This document shows, piece after piece, positions 29,917-39,783 of a stretch of DNA of 64,000 nucleotides (the first letter of the stretch is position 1; each line of letters opens with the position of its first letter). The stretch is from Craspedostauros australis. Lineage: Eukaryota; Bacillariophyta; Bacillariophyceae; Mastogloiales; Achnanthaceae. Position numbers and translations under genes: made by a program. The stretch lies in contig JAMXDE010000016.1 of assembly GCA_026770025.1 (NCBI GenBank), positions 1,488,001-1,552,000 of the forward strand, given 5' to 3'. Under the pieces are notes generated by a model. That model worked only from the letters and a program-made list of their open reading frames with translations, was not told the DNA's origin and did no database searches.

Positions 29917-30363
29917 GTGAGTACTTTGCCTGACATCGCATCCCTCATCGAGCACATAGCAGACGCCACCAACCACAGCGACAATGACACCGACAGTTCA
30001 TATGAAGACTGGGTTATTGATACCCCAATCGATCTTGACAGTGGCAACAATGATGACATCCTTGGGGTCCACAACGAAAGCAATGTTGACGCCAACAACG
30101 TCGATACTGGAGTCTACCCTGTTGGCAATGCTCATGTGGTCAATGATGCACCAGCAGCCATACTGATTGCTGACATTGTTGCTGCTGCCAACATCATCAT
30201 CCCCAATGATGCTCGCACTAACACAACTACAACCAGCACATCTGCAACCGGCACATCCGGAACTGTTGAACAACTAGCTCTGACAGAACCAGAACGAGTG
30301 GCTTCTATGGGCCTGCAATGGAAGATGCTGGATCCCAACACGGCAGAGTTTGTGTTGCTGTGA
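29917..30363 (+). pseudogene. Transposon cargo ORF, Thr/Asn/Ala-rich
   Basis: A 148-codon frame opening with GTG, no ATG start, rich in Asn, Asp, Thr and Ala. It ends just where an overlapping frame (30318-30728, containing RKALLDAKVHYKQLTNEQ) begins, so the two may be one protein broken by a frameshift near 30318-30363. No domain recognised. Confidence 0.35.
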
Positions 30364-30728
30364 GAAAGGCCTTGCTTGATGCAAAGGTGCACTACAAGCA
30401 GCTCACAAATGAACAAGACAACTCATCGAAATTGGAGGCCAACCTACAAGCCTCTGTTGCGCAATGGTCAGAGGATGACTGCTCACCAGAAAGTCTGCAC
30501 CTGTCTGCGCTCGCGCAATGGAAACAAGCGTCCAGCCAAGACGTTGCAAAACAAGCTCAGCCTCACCCTGAGCACCCATGGAAAGGCAAATCGCAAGCAC
30601 TGCATGATGCCGCCAAACCGTTTTCAAGGGCTGTGCATGAAGCAGCTTTCAAAGGACATGGACATCCTCTACAAGACTGCAATGATGGCTGCTTCAACCA
30701 ATGCAAGCCATTCCATCCCATCTCCTAG
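30318..30728 (+). pseudogene. Transposon cargo ORF, helical Gln/Ala/Lys-rich fragment
   Basis: 136 codons of amphipathic, Gln/Ala/Lys/His-rich sequence (VAQWSEDDCSPESLHLSAL, HPWKGKSQALHDAAK). It overlaps the end of the preceding frame. No recognised domain; likely part of a decayed element protein. Confidence 0.3.
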
Positions 30729-31586
30729 CCAGACGACAAACAACTGCAGGATTCGCATGGCATTGCCTGTGAGAAGGGAGTCAGTGTTGCCCAGGCTGCT
30801 GCAACCCAGCAGTCAAGTGATGCTGCAGCCAGCATCAACCGCAACTCTGGCAGGTATACAATTGCACCTAGTACATGCAGTTGTTGTGCCTCCCCTTCAT
30901 TCACATTATCCGCATTGATGTCTGCCACATCAGCTCCTCCTCCATCCACATCTACAACGCACAGCACGAGGTCATCTGCTTCTAGATGGACGAGGCCATC
31001 TCGACTCACACCAGCATCAAGGCGCACAAAGTCCGTCCACTGCCATCAAGGACAATCTTTGTCTGCTCGGCAGACTTGAACATCTACAACTTCAGTCGCC
31101 AGCACTTTCGCTCTCCCTTCATCTCCAGCTCAATCCTCCATATCTTCAAACTTCGGCATGCAACACACACCCCACTGAAGAAGCCGCAGCTGCGGCATCT
31201 GCGCCCAAGACTTCAGGCTCACCTGCCTCACAATCCACATCGTCCACATTCAACACACCAACCCCTTGCACATCAGGCACGCCAGCTTCCGGCACTGCAG
31301 CATTGAGCACATCTGCCTCTGGTCCACCCACTACTGCCACATCCGTGTCGAATGCAGGTGCTTCCAGTAGAGCAGAGACTCCGGGCACATTGGCATTCAC
31401 TGACATGTGCCCGCCAGATGAAAACACTACTGCGCATGATAACAGAGGTAGCTCAGAGCACAGCAATCTTTCATCCCCATCCAACAATGCAGACTAAGCC
31501 ACAGCAGCAACAAGGAACAGTACCTCCAGTCTCCAGACTGATACACAAGGGGAACGCAATGAAGTGATGGCACTGTATCACTCCAG

Positions 31587-31964
31587 TTGCTGGGACTGCA
31601 GCAACAGCTTGCAAAGACAGCTTTGCAGGCATGGTTCATGAAGGCCTGGCATGATAAATCCTATGCCTACACACGTCTGGGACACGCAAACGAGGAACTA
31701 CTGATGAGAGCAGCCATGAACTGCGAACATGTGGGTAGAATCAACACGACCATCAAGGCCGCATTTCATGCTGGTGTCGTCCGGAAACAGAGCAAAAGCT
31801 ACGTACGTGCCTCCATCGATTTCCTGAGCATTGTGGGGGATCCAACCAATGATGCACACAATGAGGTATTCATTGTAGAGATGAAGATGAGAACAACTCA
31901 GAACACAAAACTGAAAGGGGAGTCGCATCGGAAATGTGGAACATGTGCACAATTTCCCAACTAG
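31587..31964 (+). pseudogene. YqaJ/PDDEXK nuclease-like fragment in the transposon
   Basis: The frame reads FMKAWHDKSYAYTRLGHANEE, then VRASIDFLSIVGD with an Asp at codon 78, then FIVEMKMRT with the E-x-K pair at codons 98-100. This G-x-x-N-E ... D ... E-x-K layout is that of the YqaJ-like branch of the PDDEXK nuclease fold, found in phage recombinases and in some eukaryotic transposons (family knowledge). The frame stops at 31964, and coding-like sequence continues in another frame (NAQDETYRSLFRADEE at about 31980-32030), so it is broken. Similarity is judged by eye only. Confidence 0.45.
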
Positions 31965-33059
31965 CACCCATCTATATCTGAATGCACAAGATGAAACATA
32001 TCGCTCACTCTTCCGGGCAGACGAAGAAATGATCCAGGTGCTTCACCATGCATATGTGTCTATGGTGTGAGAGGAGCTCTGATTGTGATCGGTAAGTGCG
32101 CCTTGTGGCAAATGCAACACAGGTTCTCCATGTCCGAATGGCTTCACTTTGTTCCGTACCAACCTCATCTGTCTTCTCACACAACTGTGGATCCCTTTTC
32201 CACAACCACTGACTCACATGAACGCTCGATTGGGTGACAAGAGACAAAAAGGGAAACATCCTGTGCATTGTAGGAACGGGGTTTTCCCTTGGCCTCTTGC
32301 ATCATTCTGAGAACGTTCCTGAAGATGCATCCCATTTGCTCTTGGCGTTTGCCTTCCCCAAAATTCCAGAGGCAGATCAGCAATCATCCAAGGCGCTCCA
32401 TACAGAGTTTCTCAAGCTGAACCCAAAGACGAACAAGTTCTGCAGGGCAAGCAAGAACCTGCGGAACATCACAGGGGATGGTGTATTCCATCACAAGAAG
32501 ACTTGACAAACCCACCACAACATGCTTGCTTTCCCAGTACCTCCAGTGAAGACATTCCTCCCCTGAGCTGTGCTGTATGGAACTGCCTGAATTGTGGGTC
32601 TGACATAACAACAAAGCTCATCCAGCAGCACAAAGCGTCCCCACTCATTGCAACAATCCATTGCATAGCAGTCGGTTGATAGCTACAAACCATGGTTGTG
32701 GCACTGCATTGATTGATTCACTACGCAACAGAGGCACACTCCGATCATGAAATTGAAGCAGGCCACACTGGCACCATCGAACATTATCCCAGCAGAGTAA
32801 ATCATGAGTGAAGCCTGAACAAGTTGATGGGATGAATCATTGCTCGGTTGCGCAAGTTGCTCGCAGTCATGGCTGCAGACGAAAGAAAGGGCAAGAAACA
32901 AAAGGGAGGCATGGAGACAGCGATCCACAACACTGATATCATTCCACCAGGCGGGTCAGCCGTCGAAGATGGCGAGATGCAGCCACGGGGATGCCCCGAG
33001 GACCATCAAAATAAAAAGGAATGCTTGCCAGCCTATCCACGATGGATCCCAAGGAGGAG

Positions 33060-33194
33060 ATCAAAATGACAAAATGATTGCGGCAGGGTGAGCATGCAGC
33101 AAGGTACTGTCCAGACATGAGGGGAACCTGTGTTGCCTGCTCAGTGTGTAGACACTGGATCTGTCCAGGATGCAACTTGTATGCTTGCTGATAC
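33060..33194 (+). pseudogene. Cys/His cluster fragment in the transposon
   Basis: Reading from 33090 gives HAARYCPDMRGTCVACSVC followed by RHWICPGCNLYAC and a stop. The spacing of cysteines (C-x2-C-x2-C-x4-C-x2-C, plus His) looks like a small zinc-binding C-terminal module, as seen at the ends of several transposase families. No adjoining intact domain is found. Confidence 0.4.
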
Positions 33195-33330
33195 ATCGAA
33201 GCTGACAAACAGGAGTGGCTCACGACATGTGGCATTGCCCTAACCATGGCAATAAGAAACATCGCAAAAGAGCGGACGCAATCATTGTTCACAACTTATG
33301 TCATCGACTTGTGCACAAGGAGCCTGTTGA

Positions 33331-33672
33331 ATGGGTAGAGAAGGTGAAGGCCCAGCATCAATGAGAGAAGCCACCACAATGAACGCTTTTATCAGCACAA
33401 ACACAGATGAGACAACCACCACAGCTACAAATGCAGTAACAGAGATAGCAAGAGAGATGAGCAACGAAAGTAATGACAACGCCGACGGTGAAGCCACCAC
33501 TGCCAAGGAACATCAAACAAACATGGCCACAATAATTAGCTCAAGGGTGCCTGTCCTGAATCTGGAAGCAGCAATACAAGCTGCGCACAAGGCAGCCGCC
33601 AAAGCCAGGATCCAGAGCAGAGATACATGGGTCATAACTCACGGTCTGTACGGAAGGAAACGGAAACGATGA
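33331..33672 (+). pseudogene. Unassigned cargo ORF, Thr/Ala/Asn-rich with basic tail
   Basis: 113 codons, ends with a basic tail (LYGRKRKR) preceded by an Ala-rich helix (LEAAIQAAHKAAAKARIQSR). No domain recognised. The basic end could be a nuclear localisation signal. Confidence 0.3.
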
Positions 33673-34146
33673 TATACTATACGAATTATGTACACCAACG
33701 TATTCCACGCATAAGAGGCTCGCAAGGATGACTGTAGCATAACAGTAGCATAACAGTAGCACAACAGTATCATAACAGTAGAGAAAGACAATATAATGCA
33801 GAGTAGAGTCAGTGTTGATTGCTGTTATTGTGGGGATGGAGAGAGTATTTGTGTAAGGAAGGAACGGAGGAGGTGCGTCTCAATGCAAAATCGCTGTGTG
33901 CACAAGTTTACACGCAACACCACGAAGAATCCAAAAAATGTGACAGGGTGGGTGCCTTATGCCGGCGTACGATTGATGTTGTATTTTTTTTTACGAATGA
34001 TGTTGTACTTGATACGATTGAGGTTGTTGTTGTGGATGTAAGACCAAATTATGATTACTTGAGCTATCTCTCTCTCTTCTGCTGTCTGCACCTCTTGGTC
34101 GATTGTATTTCAAGATGATTCGGTTTCCACTTCTCCCAACCCGATC

Positions 34147-34203
34147 CATTCTCTATTAGGTTTCTCTATTAGGTTTCTCTATTAGGTTTCTCTATTAGGT
34201 TTC
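34147..34203 (+). repeat. Four 13-bp tandem repeats inside the transposon
   Basis: TCTCTATTAGGTT is repeated four times head to tail, ending in TTTCTCG. Confidence 0.85.
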
Positions 34204-34261
34204 TCGTTTTGGTTGGAGGTCAATGGTTGAAGAAGTGTCTTCTCATATGCAAATATTTACA

Positions 34262-34405
34262 TACGATTAAGTCTTGACTAATCAGACTTCCAGTTGGATT
34301 CTTGACTCATCTGACTTCAGTTTGAGTCTTGACTAATCCGACTTGAATCTTGATTCACGACTCGTCAGTCTTGATTGACTGTTAACACGACTCGTAGGTG
34401 AGACT
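34262..34405 (+). repeat. Subterminal CTTGACTAATC/GACTT repeats
   Basis: Variants of TCTTGACTAATCAGACTT recur (TCTTGACTAATC, TCTTGACTCATC, TCTTGACTAATCCGACTT, TCTTGATTCACGACTCGTC) about every 25-35 bp, shortly inside the right terminal repeat. Many DNA transposons place transposase-binding repeats in this position. Confidence 0.6.
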
Positions 34406-34510
34406 GACAATGTGATTGCTTGGGTGACATTATTCATGACTAGTATCTATTGTGCACAAGTCTAGGTCTTGTGTCACCAATAGTCTATCTAGCCAGCCGT
34501 CTAGGGCAGT

Positions 34511-34702
34511 GGGGTGGTCGAAGTGGTCTTTTCTCAGATGAGCGAAATTCGACTACTTTTTTGTGGTCGTAAGTGGACTCCTCAGTCCACTTACGGTAAC
34601 TGGACTGAGGAGTCCACTTACGAAACAACAAAAATGGTAAGTGGACTGAGGAATCCACTTAGCCGTAAGTGGACTCCTCAGTCCCGAAAAATTCCTTACG
34701 GA
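34511..34702 (-). repeat. Right terminal inverted repeat with extra palindromes
   Basis: Inverted match to 29536-29652, but the CCGTAAGTGGACT/AGTCCACTTACGG palindrome is amplified to several near copies between about 34567 and 34684, including GTAAGTGGACTCCTCAGTCC and the reverse. Confidence 0.8.
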
Positions 34703-34704
34703 TA

Positions 34705-35300
34705 TCCATCCTCTCGTATGTGATAGCAACATCCAAGGCTGCAGATGAACCATGTGGTCTTGTCTCGCTTGCATGTTGCCTTCGTGGCTCGACTGGAGCG
34801 AGATTGGAGCAATCGACGGGTTCGAATTGAAAATTGGCGTTTGCACTAATACATGTTGTTGTGAATTCACCACAACTCCACGGCCCTTCCGAATTGTTCC
34901 AGTTCGGAAGAAACGATTGTAGTCGCATGAGTCGTTATTGGTCAAACAGAGAACACGTCATGTCGCTTGTGTCTTTGTTCTGTCGCCTGCACAACCGCAT
35001 TCGCTTTGTTTTGGGGAGTTAAATAGTGCATTGACAAAATGTCTGCCAGCGCGCCTAAGCCTATGATGACTGCGCTGCTTCTGTGGTTGAGGCACTTTTG
35101 GTTCATTCCTGGGAGCCATGGTAATATAGATAATTTCCCTCAGGTCTAAAAGCAAAGACCCAACGGGATTTATTCGAATTGGCAACCACACAAACAAAAA
35201 TCACGACAGGCAAAATGGGTCTCCTGCGCGATGCATTGTTCATACGTGTACAACCAATTGCTCTGCTCTGCTCTGCTCTACTTGTTTAGTCGCCGTCTCT
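34705..35300. other. Flank between transposon and DDE gene; nothing recognised
   Basis: Only short frames. A GCTCT repeat occurs at about 35261-35280. Confidence 0.45.
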
Positions 35301-36443
35301 CTAGTAACTGACTTGGAAAGGCTGGAAGAAGCCCTCATCAATGGACAGTTGTGTGATCATGGCAACCACCTTGAACACTGTCTTGTGAAGCTTCATGTTG
35401 TGGCGAAATGGTTCATACAAGATCTTCCATTTCTTGAAGAGACGATTGATGGTTTCGTGTCTTGCTCTTGCTTGCTTCTTGCCATCCCTGTCTGCGTGAG
35501 TAATGTAGTCCTTTGGTTTGCGTACAAGAGGGCCACCGTACCCTCCGTCCGCTTCCACCATTTCACCAGGAGCAAGTTTCCCCGCAAGCGAACGGTTGAA
35601 GATCTTTTGGTCAGGCCATTCACCACAAGGGAATGGACCATGGCACCAAACGATGTCACCAGTTTGAATGCAAATCGCCACCTCGTACCGCAGACCAGCG
35701 CCCTTGTATTTGTGACTGTACCACTTCTTCGAAAAGGGCTGAGGTTCAAGGATGCGAAAGTCAGTCCCATCCACTGTGACTTTGCACGTTCGCTGTTTGT
35801 CATTCTTCAAGCGATTCCTCCATTTAATCTGTTGTACAAATTACCGACAGCATAAGTATTCGAAAAGGTGATGTGAGTCGTCGTTATGTAAGTGTTATCA
35901 TGAGATGTATCAATCGGAAGGGTGTTCTTCACTTACCACGCCTTTGTATCCCTTCTGAATTTCATTCATCAGAAGCCAAATCCACTTCTTAAGCGTTTTG
36001 GGATCCGCAGACATTTTCGACGACAGCGCAAGAACACAATCGTAGTGTCGCAAGAAGTACAAGGTCCAATACAAATGCTTGGGATGACATTTCGGAACAC
36101 CACGAGCATAGCTCCACATAACTAGGCACATGCGCGGAGAAAGCCCATACAGAGAGATAAATTTCGTTTGTGTTGCTGGTTTCGCTGGGTCATATGATGC
36201 ATTATGCCCCACAATGTCCAATCCGATTCTGGTTATGTCTTTCAAGTCGTAGCGCTTTGATTGGTTGTTCCGCAAGTGCGCCGCGTCACAGTCAAAAGCA
36301 GCAGAGTGTGGTGTTGTGTGGCAGACAACAAAGGGTTCGTGTGAGGTTGTGTTTCCGGTCGCTGCGCTTTGCCTCGGTCCATCAAGCTCTGCGCACCACA
36401 TCACGTCGCCACACAAACAAACACCCATCACAAAACTCACCAT
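35301..36443 (-). CDS. DDE transposase, Harbinger/IS4EU-like (two exons)
   Basis: Exons 36443-35937 and 35828-35301 encode 344 aa. The catalytic core is visible in exon 2: VTVDGTDFRI (D189 or D192), the EPQPFSKKWYSHKYKGAGLRYE block, GEMVEADGGYGG (D263) and RARHETINRLFKKW (E294). The N-terminal exon carries a helix-rich region with SPRMCLVMWSYARGVPKC. Splicing joins GYKGV to IKWRNRLKND, matching the W-x-N-R segment that precedes the first Asp in this group of DDE_4-type transposases. No frameshift or stop is seen, so the gene may be functional or a young copy. Terminal repeats were not identified. Confidence 0.8.
35829..35936 (-). other. Intron of the DDE transposase (108 nt, phase 0)
   Basis: On the minus strand the donor is GTAAGT (36 down from 35936) and the acceptor ACAACAG ends at 35829. 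The splice preserves frame between the two open halves. Confidence 0.85.
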
Positions 36444-37366
36444 GATGCTTGTTGCAAGTGATGTTGCTTTTCGTTCGATCAGTTGGTCTGCGGCTCGTTG
36501 CTGCAACTGCACTGCTGTTGCCTCCTCCTTTTACTGTTGTTGTTGTTGTTGTTGTTTATACTGATGCTACTGATGGAGTTGATGTCACTGTGGATGGTAC
36601 TGTGATGTTGATGCTATCCAACTGTTGTGGTAATGATGCAATGAGCACGGTCAACACCGACGCTGCTGTTGGAGTGTGCTTGGATTGATGTTGTTGCAAG
36701 CTTGCCTGGTGACCCACTGTGCTTGTACGTATCGTGGATCTGGCTGCTGCTGACGTGATACAGTTGCAAACGATGGCTGCCACGTTGTCATCTCTTTCGC
36801 TCTGTTGGCTCTGATCGGTTGATTGGCCGAGTAGCTCACGATCATCACATGTGACTACGAGTACTCGCTGTATTCTACTCTGATCTGCGATACCGTATTG
36901 GCGAGCCAACATCGCTGGGCTAGAGCACAGCATACATTCAGGGATAACTACCATGTCGCCACATGCAGCAGCAACACAACAACGAACAGCTGCGACTGTA
37001 ACGAACAAGCACTCTCCTCTTGCCATGCCTGTCCACACGAATTCGCAGCCTCCCACGGACAGTTGCAACTACTATTATTCAAATTGAAACAGAATACAAC
37101 TATACATACATGCAGAAGAGCATTCGTACAAGTGCTGTTGTTGCAAGCATGCTTGTGTGCCAGGTCTCACAGTGTGTGGGATGTCCTGCATGGTGCTGTA
37201 CTGATGGTTCGGCTGGATTGTGCTTTGCGCAGCATCAGGTGTTGCGAGCGGTGGGTTTTCGGGTGGGCCACATCAAAATGTGGCGTGGATTTGTTGTTGT
37301 TTGTGATTTGATGGATTTGTCTCACATGGACAACTGAGAGGAGGCATGCGAAGGAATCGAGTCATC
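36444..37366. other. Non-coding stretch with (TGT)n tract
   Basis: A (TTG)n run at 36535-36558 and GATGxTGATG motifs follow the transposase start. No gene recognised. Confidence 0.45.
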
Positions 37367-37534
37367 CACATGGGAAAACGAGCCAGCCGCGTGGGAAAAC
37401 GAGCCAGCCGCATGGGAAAACGGGCTTGCTCCATGGTAAAACGAATCGATTCCATGGGAAATCGAGGCTGTCGCATGGGAAATCGAGGCTGTCGCGTGGG
37501 AAATCAAGGCTGTCGCGTGGGAATTTTGATGCAT
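37367..37534 (+). repeat. Eight 21-bp tandem repeats (CATGGGAAA type)
   Basis: Units such as CGCATGGGAAATCGAGGCTGT repeat head to tail with a 21-bp period. Because 21 is a multiple of three, several frames on both strands stay open and read as seven-residue repeats (MGKRASR on plus, SHATASI or FPRDSLD on minus). Confidence 0.85.
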
Positions 37535-37600
37535 TGTTTCCCACGGAGTCCAAGACAATCGATCGTATAAACTGTACTGCCACCTACGTACGTCTCAAAC

Positions 37601-37725
37601 ACATGGGAAAACAGAACGCTGCGCTCCCATGGGAACACAGAAATATCCCATGCATGAAGACAAATTTCCCATGGAACGTTATTTTTTCCCATGGAACGTT
37701 ATTATTTCCCATGCGACACTTCTCA
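37601..37725 (-). repeat. Inverted TTTCCCATG copies downstream of the 21-bp array
   Basis: The array word recurs here mostly in the opposite orientation (TTTCCCATGGAACGTTATT twice, TTTCCCATGCG, ATCCCATGC), so the two blocks could pair as a long imperfect hairpin about a 60-bp unique loop. Confidence 0.6.
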
Positions 37726-38139
37726 TTTGGCATGCGTGTCCACATTTTCCCAAACTCACATTTTGCTTCCCACAGCCCACCCATCCGTCGGCGCGCGGGG
37801 AAAACTGCCGATGGACGCATCGATGAATGCCAATCTTGGCCTTGAATAGTGTGTGTAGATGTACCAACTGAATTGTTGATCGTGTTGCTCACTCGTAGTC
37901 TGCCTGGTATCCAAAGTAGGCATCCTGCAGTTTGTATCTGGAAGTGACAGTTGCTGTTGATCGCTGTTTTGAATTAGTTGACAGGACTGCGGTTTGAAAC
38001 GAATGAGCAGCAATGACAGCAGCTGATGTGGAGCGCGGCTGATTCGGACAGCACTGCCGTCTGAGGGTTGTCTTGTGTTGCCACTGCATGTGAGCAGAGC
38101 AAAGGTGTAGGCAAGTTGCAAGCCTCACATTTCGAGATC

Positions 38140-39783
38140 ATGGCTCCCACAACACCAGCAGCTGATAATCCATCACAGAAACCATACACCGAGTGGAAAG
38201 GTACCAGCGACGACGCAGCGTACATCATCGGTGGTCTCTTCCGCAACGAAATCGCCCCCAACTTCAAACAGTTCATCGCCAACCATCCTGACTGGATCCA
38301 GGCACCACCAGGCAAGAACTACAACCGCAACAACCTGCGTGGCAACTTCAGAACCTGCATCAATCGCCTCAAGCTACACAGGGAAGGGAAGAATCAACGT
38401 AAGTACACGAGTTGGATTGCTGTGTCACGAGCATGCCTGATCAAGCTCACATGCTGCTGCTGCTGCTGCTGCTGCTGCTTTCATCCTCATTCAGGCCTGC
38501 CAACTGACTTCAAACGCCGAGCTGGCCTCCCTGCTACACCAGACAGGAACAGGGACATCACAGCAACAGAGCGCAGTGGCTTGGCCATTCAACCAGGTGA
38601 CGCATTCGGAGAGAGCGACGACGACGACGACGACGAGAGCTTCATCGACAACGATCACGAAAGCGATATCAGCTTGGAGAGCATCGATCTCGATAGTGGC
38701 ACCACCAGCACCACTACCAACAACAACAACAGCAACAATAACAATAACAACAACACAGACCTCACTCCAGGGCATCTCACAACTCTTGGCAGCCCCATCT
38801 CCGAGACATCATTTGAACCAGATCCTCAAGCCAGCACACAGATCGCAGCAGCCAGATCCGTTCATTCTCCTGTTGTTCGTTTTTCTGAGACGCTCGTTGA
38901 CACCCCTTTGGTGACAGCGCCACCGCAAACCAATCCATCCAACAAGCGCGCGCGTTTCGAGGAGGACCATCGCGACACAACCCCCACCACCACCACCAGC
39001 CCACCAGCGAACACCAACGAACACGAATTGGGACCAAGGAAGATCGATTTTGGCGAAGTTGGCGAATTGACAAAAAATATGAAGAAGATGACCGTCAACC
39101 CGTTGGGCCAGGAATTCAAGGCCCTCGTCTTGGGGGGCCTGCATCTTGTCCCCATCAGTGTGGACGAACCAACCAAAACTGCGAATCAAGCTGATCAGCG
39201 TCGTGGCTTTTCAATCCACTACCACTGCCCGTACCTCATGCACTGGGAGAATGTGGCATTCCAAATTGTGGAGGAGAGTGCACGGCAATTCTTGGAGCTC
39301 TCCCTCAAGGTCGATGTGCGATTTTTCGATGCAGCAACTTACTTGCCACAGACAGATGAGAACACACAGGACAGCAAGCATGAAGTGGCCAAGATGTTCT
39401 CCAAGGAGCAGGCTGGAGTGCAGCTGTACTATGACAAATTGTTTGAAGCAGCAAGCATGGACTTCCCTGTGTCTGATGGCTTCATGTTTGTCAAGGTGCG
39501 CAAACTTTTCCCGTCCAAGGTGGTACCGAACTTCGTTGACCGCTTCGAGCAATACAAAGATGTTGCACATGACGAAGATCCGCTCGAGTGCACTGAGATC
39601 AACACAAACTTTGGATACAACGTGAAGAACGAAGGCGACGACACTGATCCAGTGTCTTTTGTCATGAACACTGCAACTGTGTTGTGCCCCAAACAGCAGA
39701 ACTCTGCCACCTCTGCGACTCCGAAGAGAAACACCAAACGCTCACTCAGACGCCCAAAGGCAGCAACCCCAATGGCACCTTAA
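38140..39783 (+). CDS. Unrecognised two-exon gene, acidic/Asn-rich middle
   Basis: Exons 38140-38398 and 38495-39783 encode 515 aa from ATG 38140. The N-terminal 80 residues form a compact module with YTEWKGTSDDAAYIIGGLF, ANHPDWIQAPPGKNYNRNN and LRGNFRTCINRLK; the W ... Y/N-x-x-N-L-R layout resembles a small, probably DNA- or protein-binding domain repeated in many diatom proteins, but I cannot name it. The middle has a run of six Asp and a run of Asn interrupted by Ser and Thr. The C-terminal 230 residues are ordered and distinctive (FKALVLGGLHLVPISVDEP, HCPYLMHWENVAFQIVEESA, KEQAGVQLYYDKLFEAASMD). A basic tail ends it. It could be a selfish-element accessory protein given its neighbours. 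Confidence 0.75.
   Translation: MAPTTPAADNPSQKPYTEWKGTSDDAAYIIGGLFRNEIAPNFKQFIANHPDWIQAPPGKNYNRNNLRGNFRTCINRLKLHREGKNQRKYTSWIAVSRACLIKLTCCCCCCCCCFHPHSGLPTDFKRRAGLPATPDRNRDITATERSGLAIQPGDAFGESDDDDDDESFIDNDHESDISLESIDLDSGTTSTTTNNNNSNNNNNNNTDLTPGHLTTLGSPISETSFEPDPQASTQIAAARSVHSPVVRFSETLVDTPLVTAPPQTNPSNKRARFEEDHRDTTPTTTTSPPANTNEHELGPRKIDFGEVGELTKNMKKMTVNPLGQEFKALVLGGLHLVPISVDEPTKTANQADQRRGFSIHYHCPYLMHWENVAFQIVEESARQFLELSLKVDVRFFDAATYLPQTDENTQDSKHEVAKMFSKEQAGVQLYYDKLFEAASMDFPVSDGFMFVKVRKLFPSKVVPNFVDRFEQYKDVAHDEDPLECTEINTNFGYNVKNEGDDTDPVSFVMNTATVLCPKQQNSATSATPKRNTKRSLRRPKAATPMAP
38399..38494 (+). other. Probable intron with a CTG microsatellite (96 nt, phase 1)
   Basis: Donor GTAAGT at 38399, acceptor CTCATTCAG ending 38494. 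It contains (GCT)9-10 just before the acceptor. Length is divisible by three with no stop, so retention would insert 32 residues including nine Cys. Confidence 0.75.

Larger units (their letters stand above)
29536..34702. mobile_element. 5.17 kb DNA transposon with long palindromic terminal inverted repeats
   Basis: The left end TCCGTAAGGAATTTTT (29536) and right end AATTCCTTACGGA (34702) are inverted copies, and inverted similarity continues inward for about 117 bp on the left and 190 bp on the right, through GTAAGTGGACT...AGTCCACTTAC palindromes, CGACCACAAAAAA and TAGTCGAATTTCGCTCATCTGAGAAAAG. The element is bordered by TA on both sides (29534-29535, 34703-34704), the duplication expected of the Tc1/mariner superfamily, although no mariner transposase is seen inside. 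The interior holds fragmented open frames (29917-30363, 30318-30728, 31587-31964, 32234-32506, 33331-33672), suggesting a decayed autonomous or composite element. Confidence 0.75.

Noticed and set aside
34817-34830. GGGTTCGAATTG as a tRNA T-arm
   Set aside because: No acceptor, D or anticodon arms could be folded around it.
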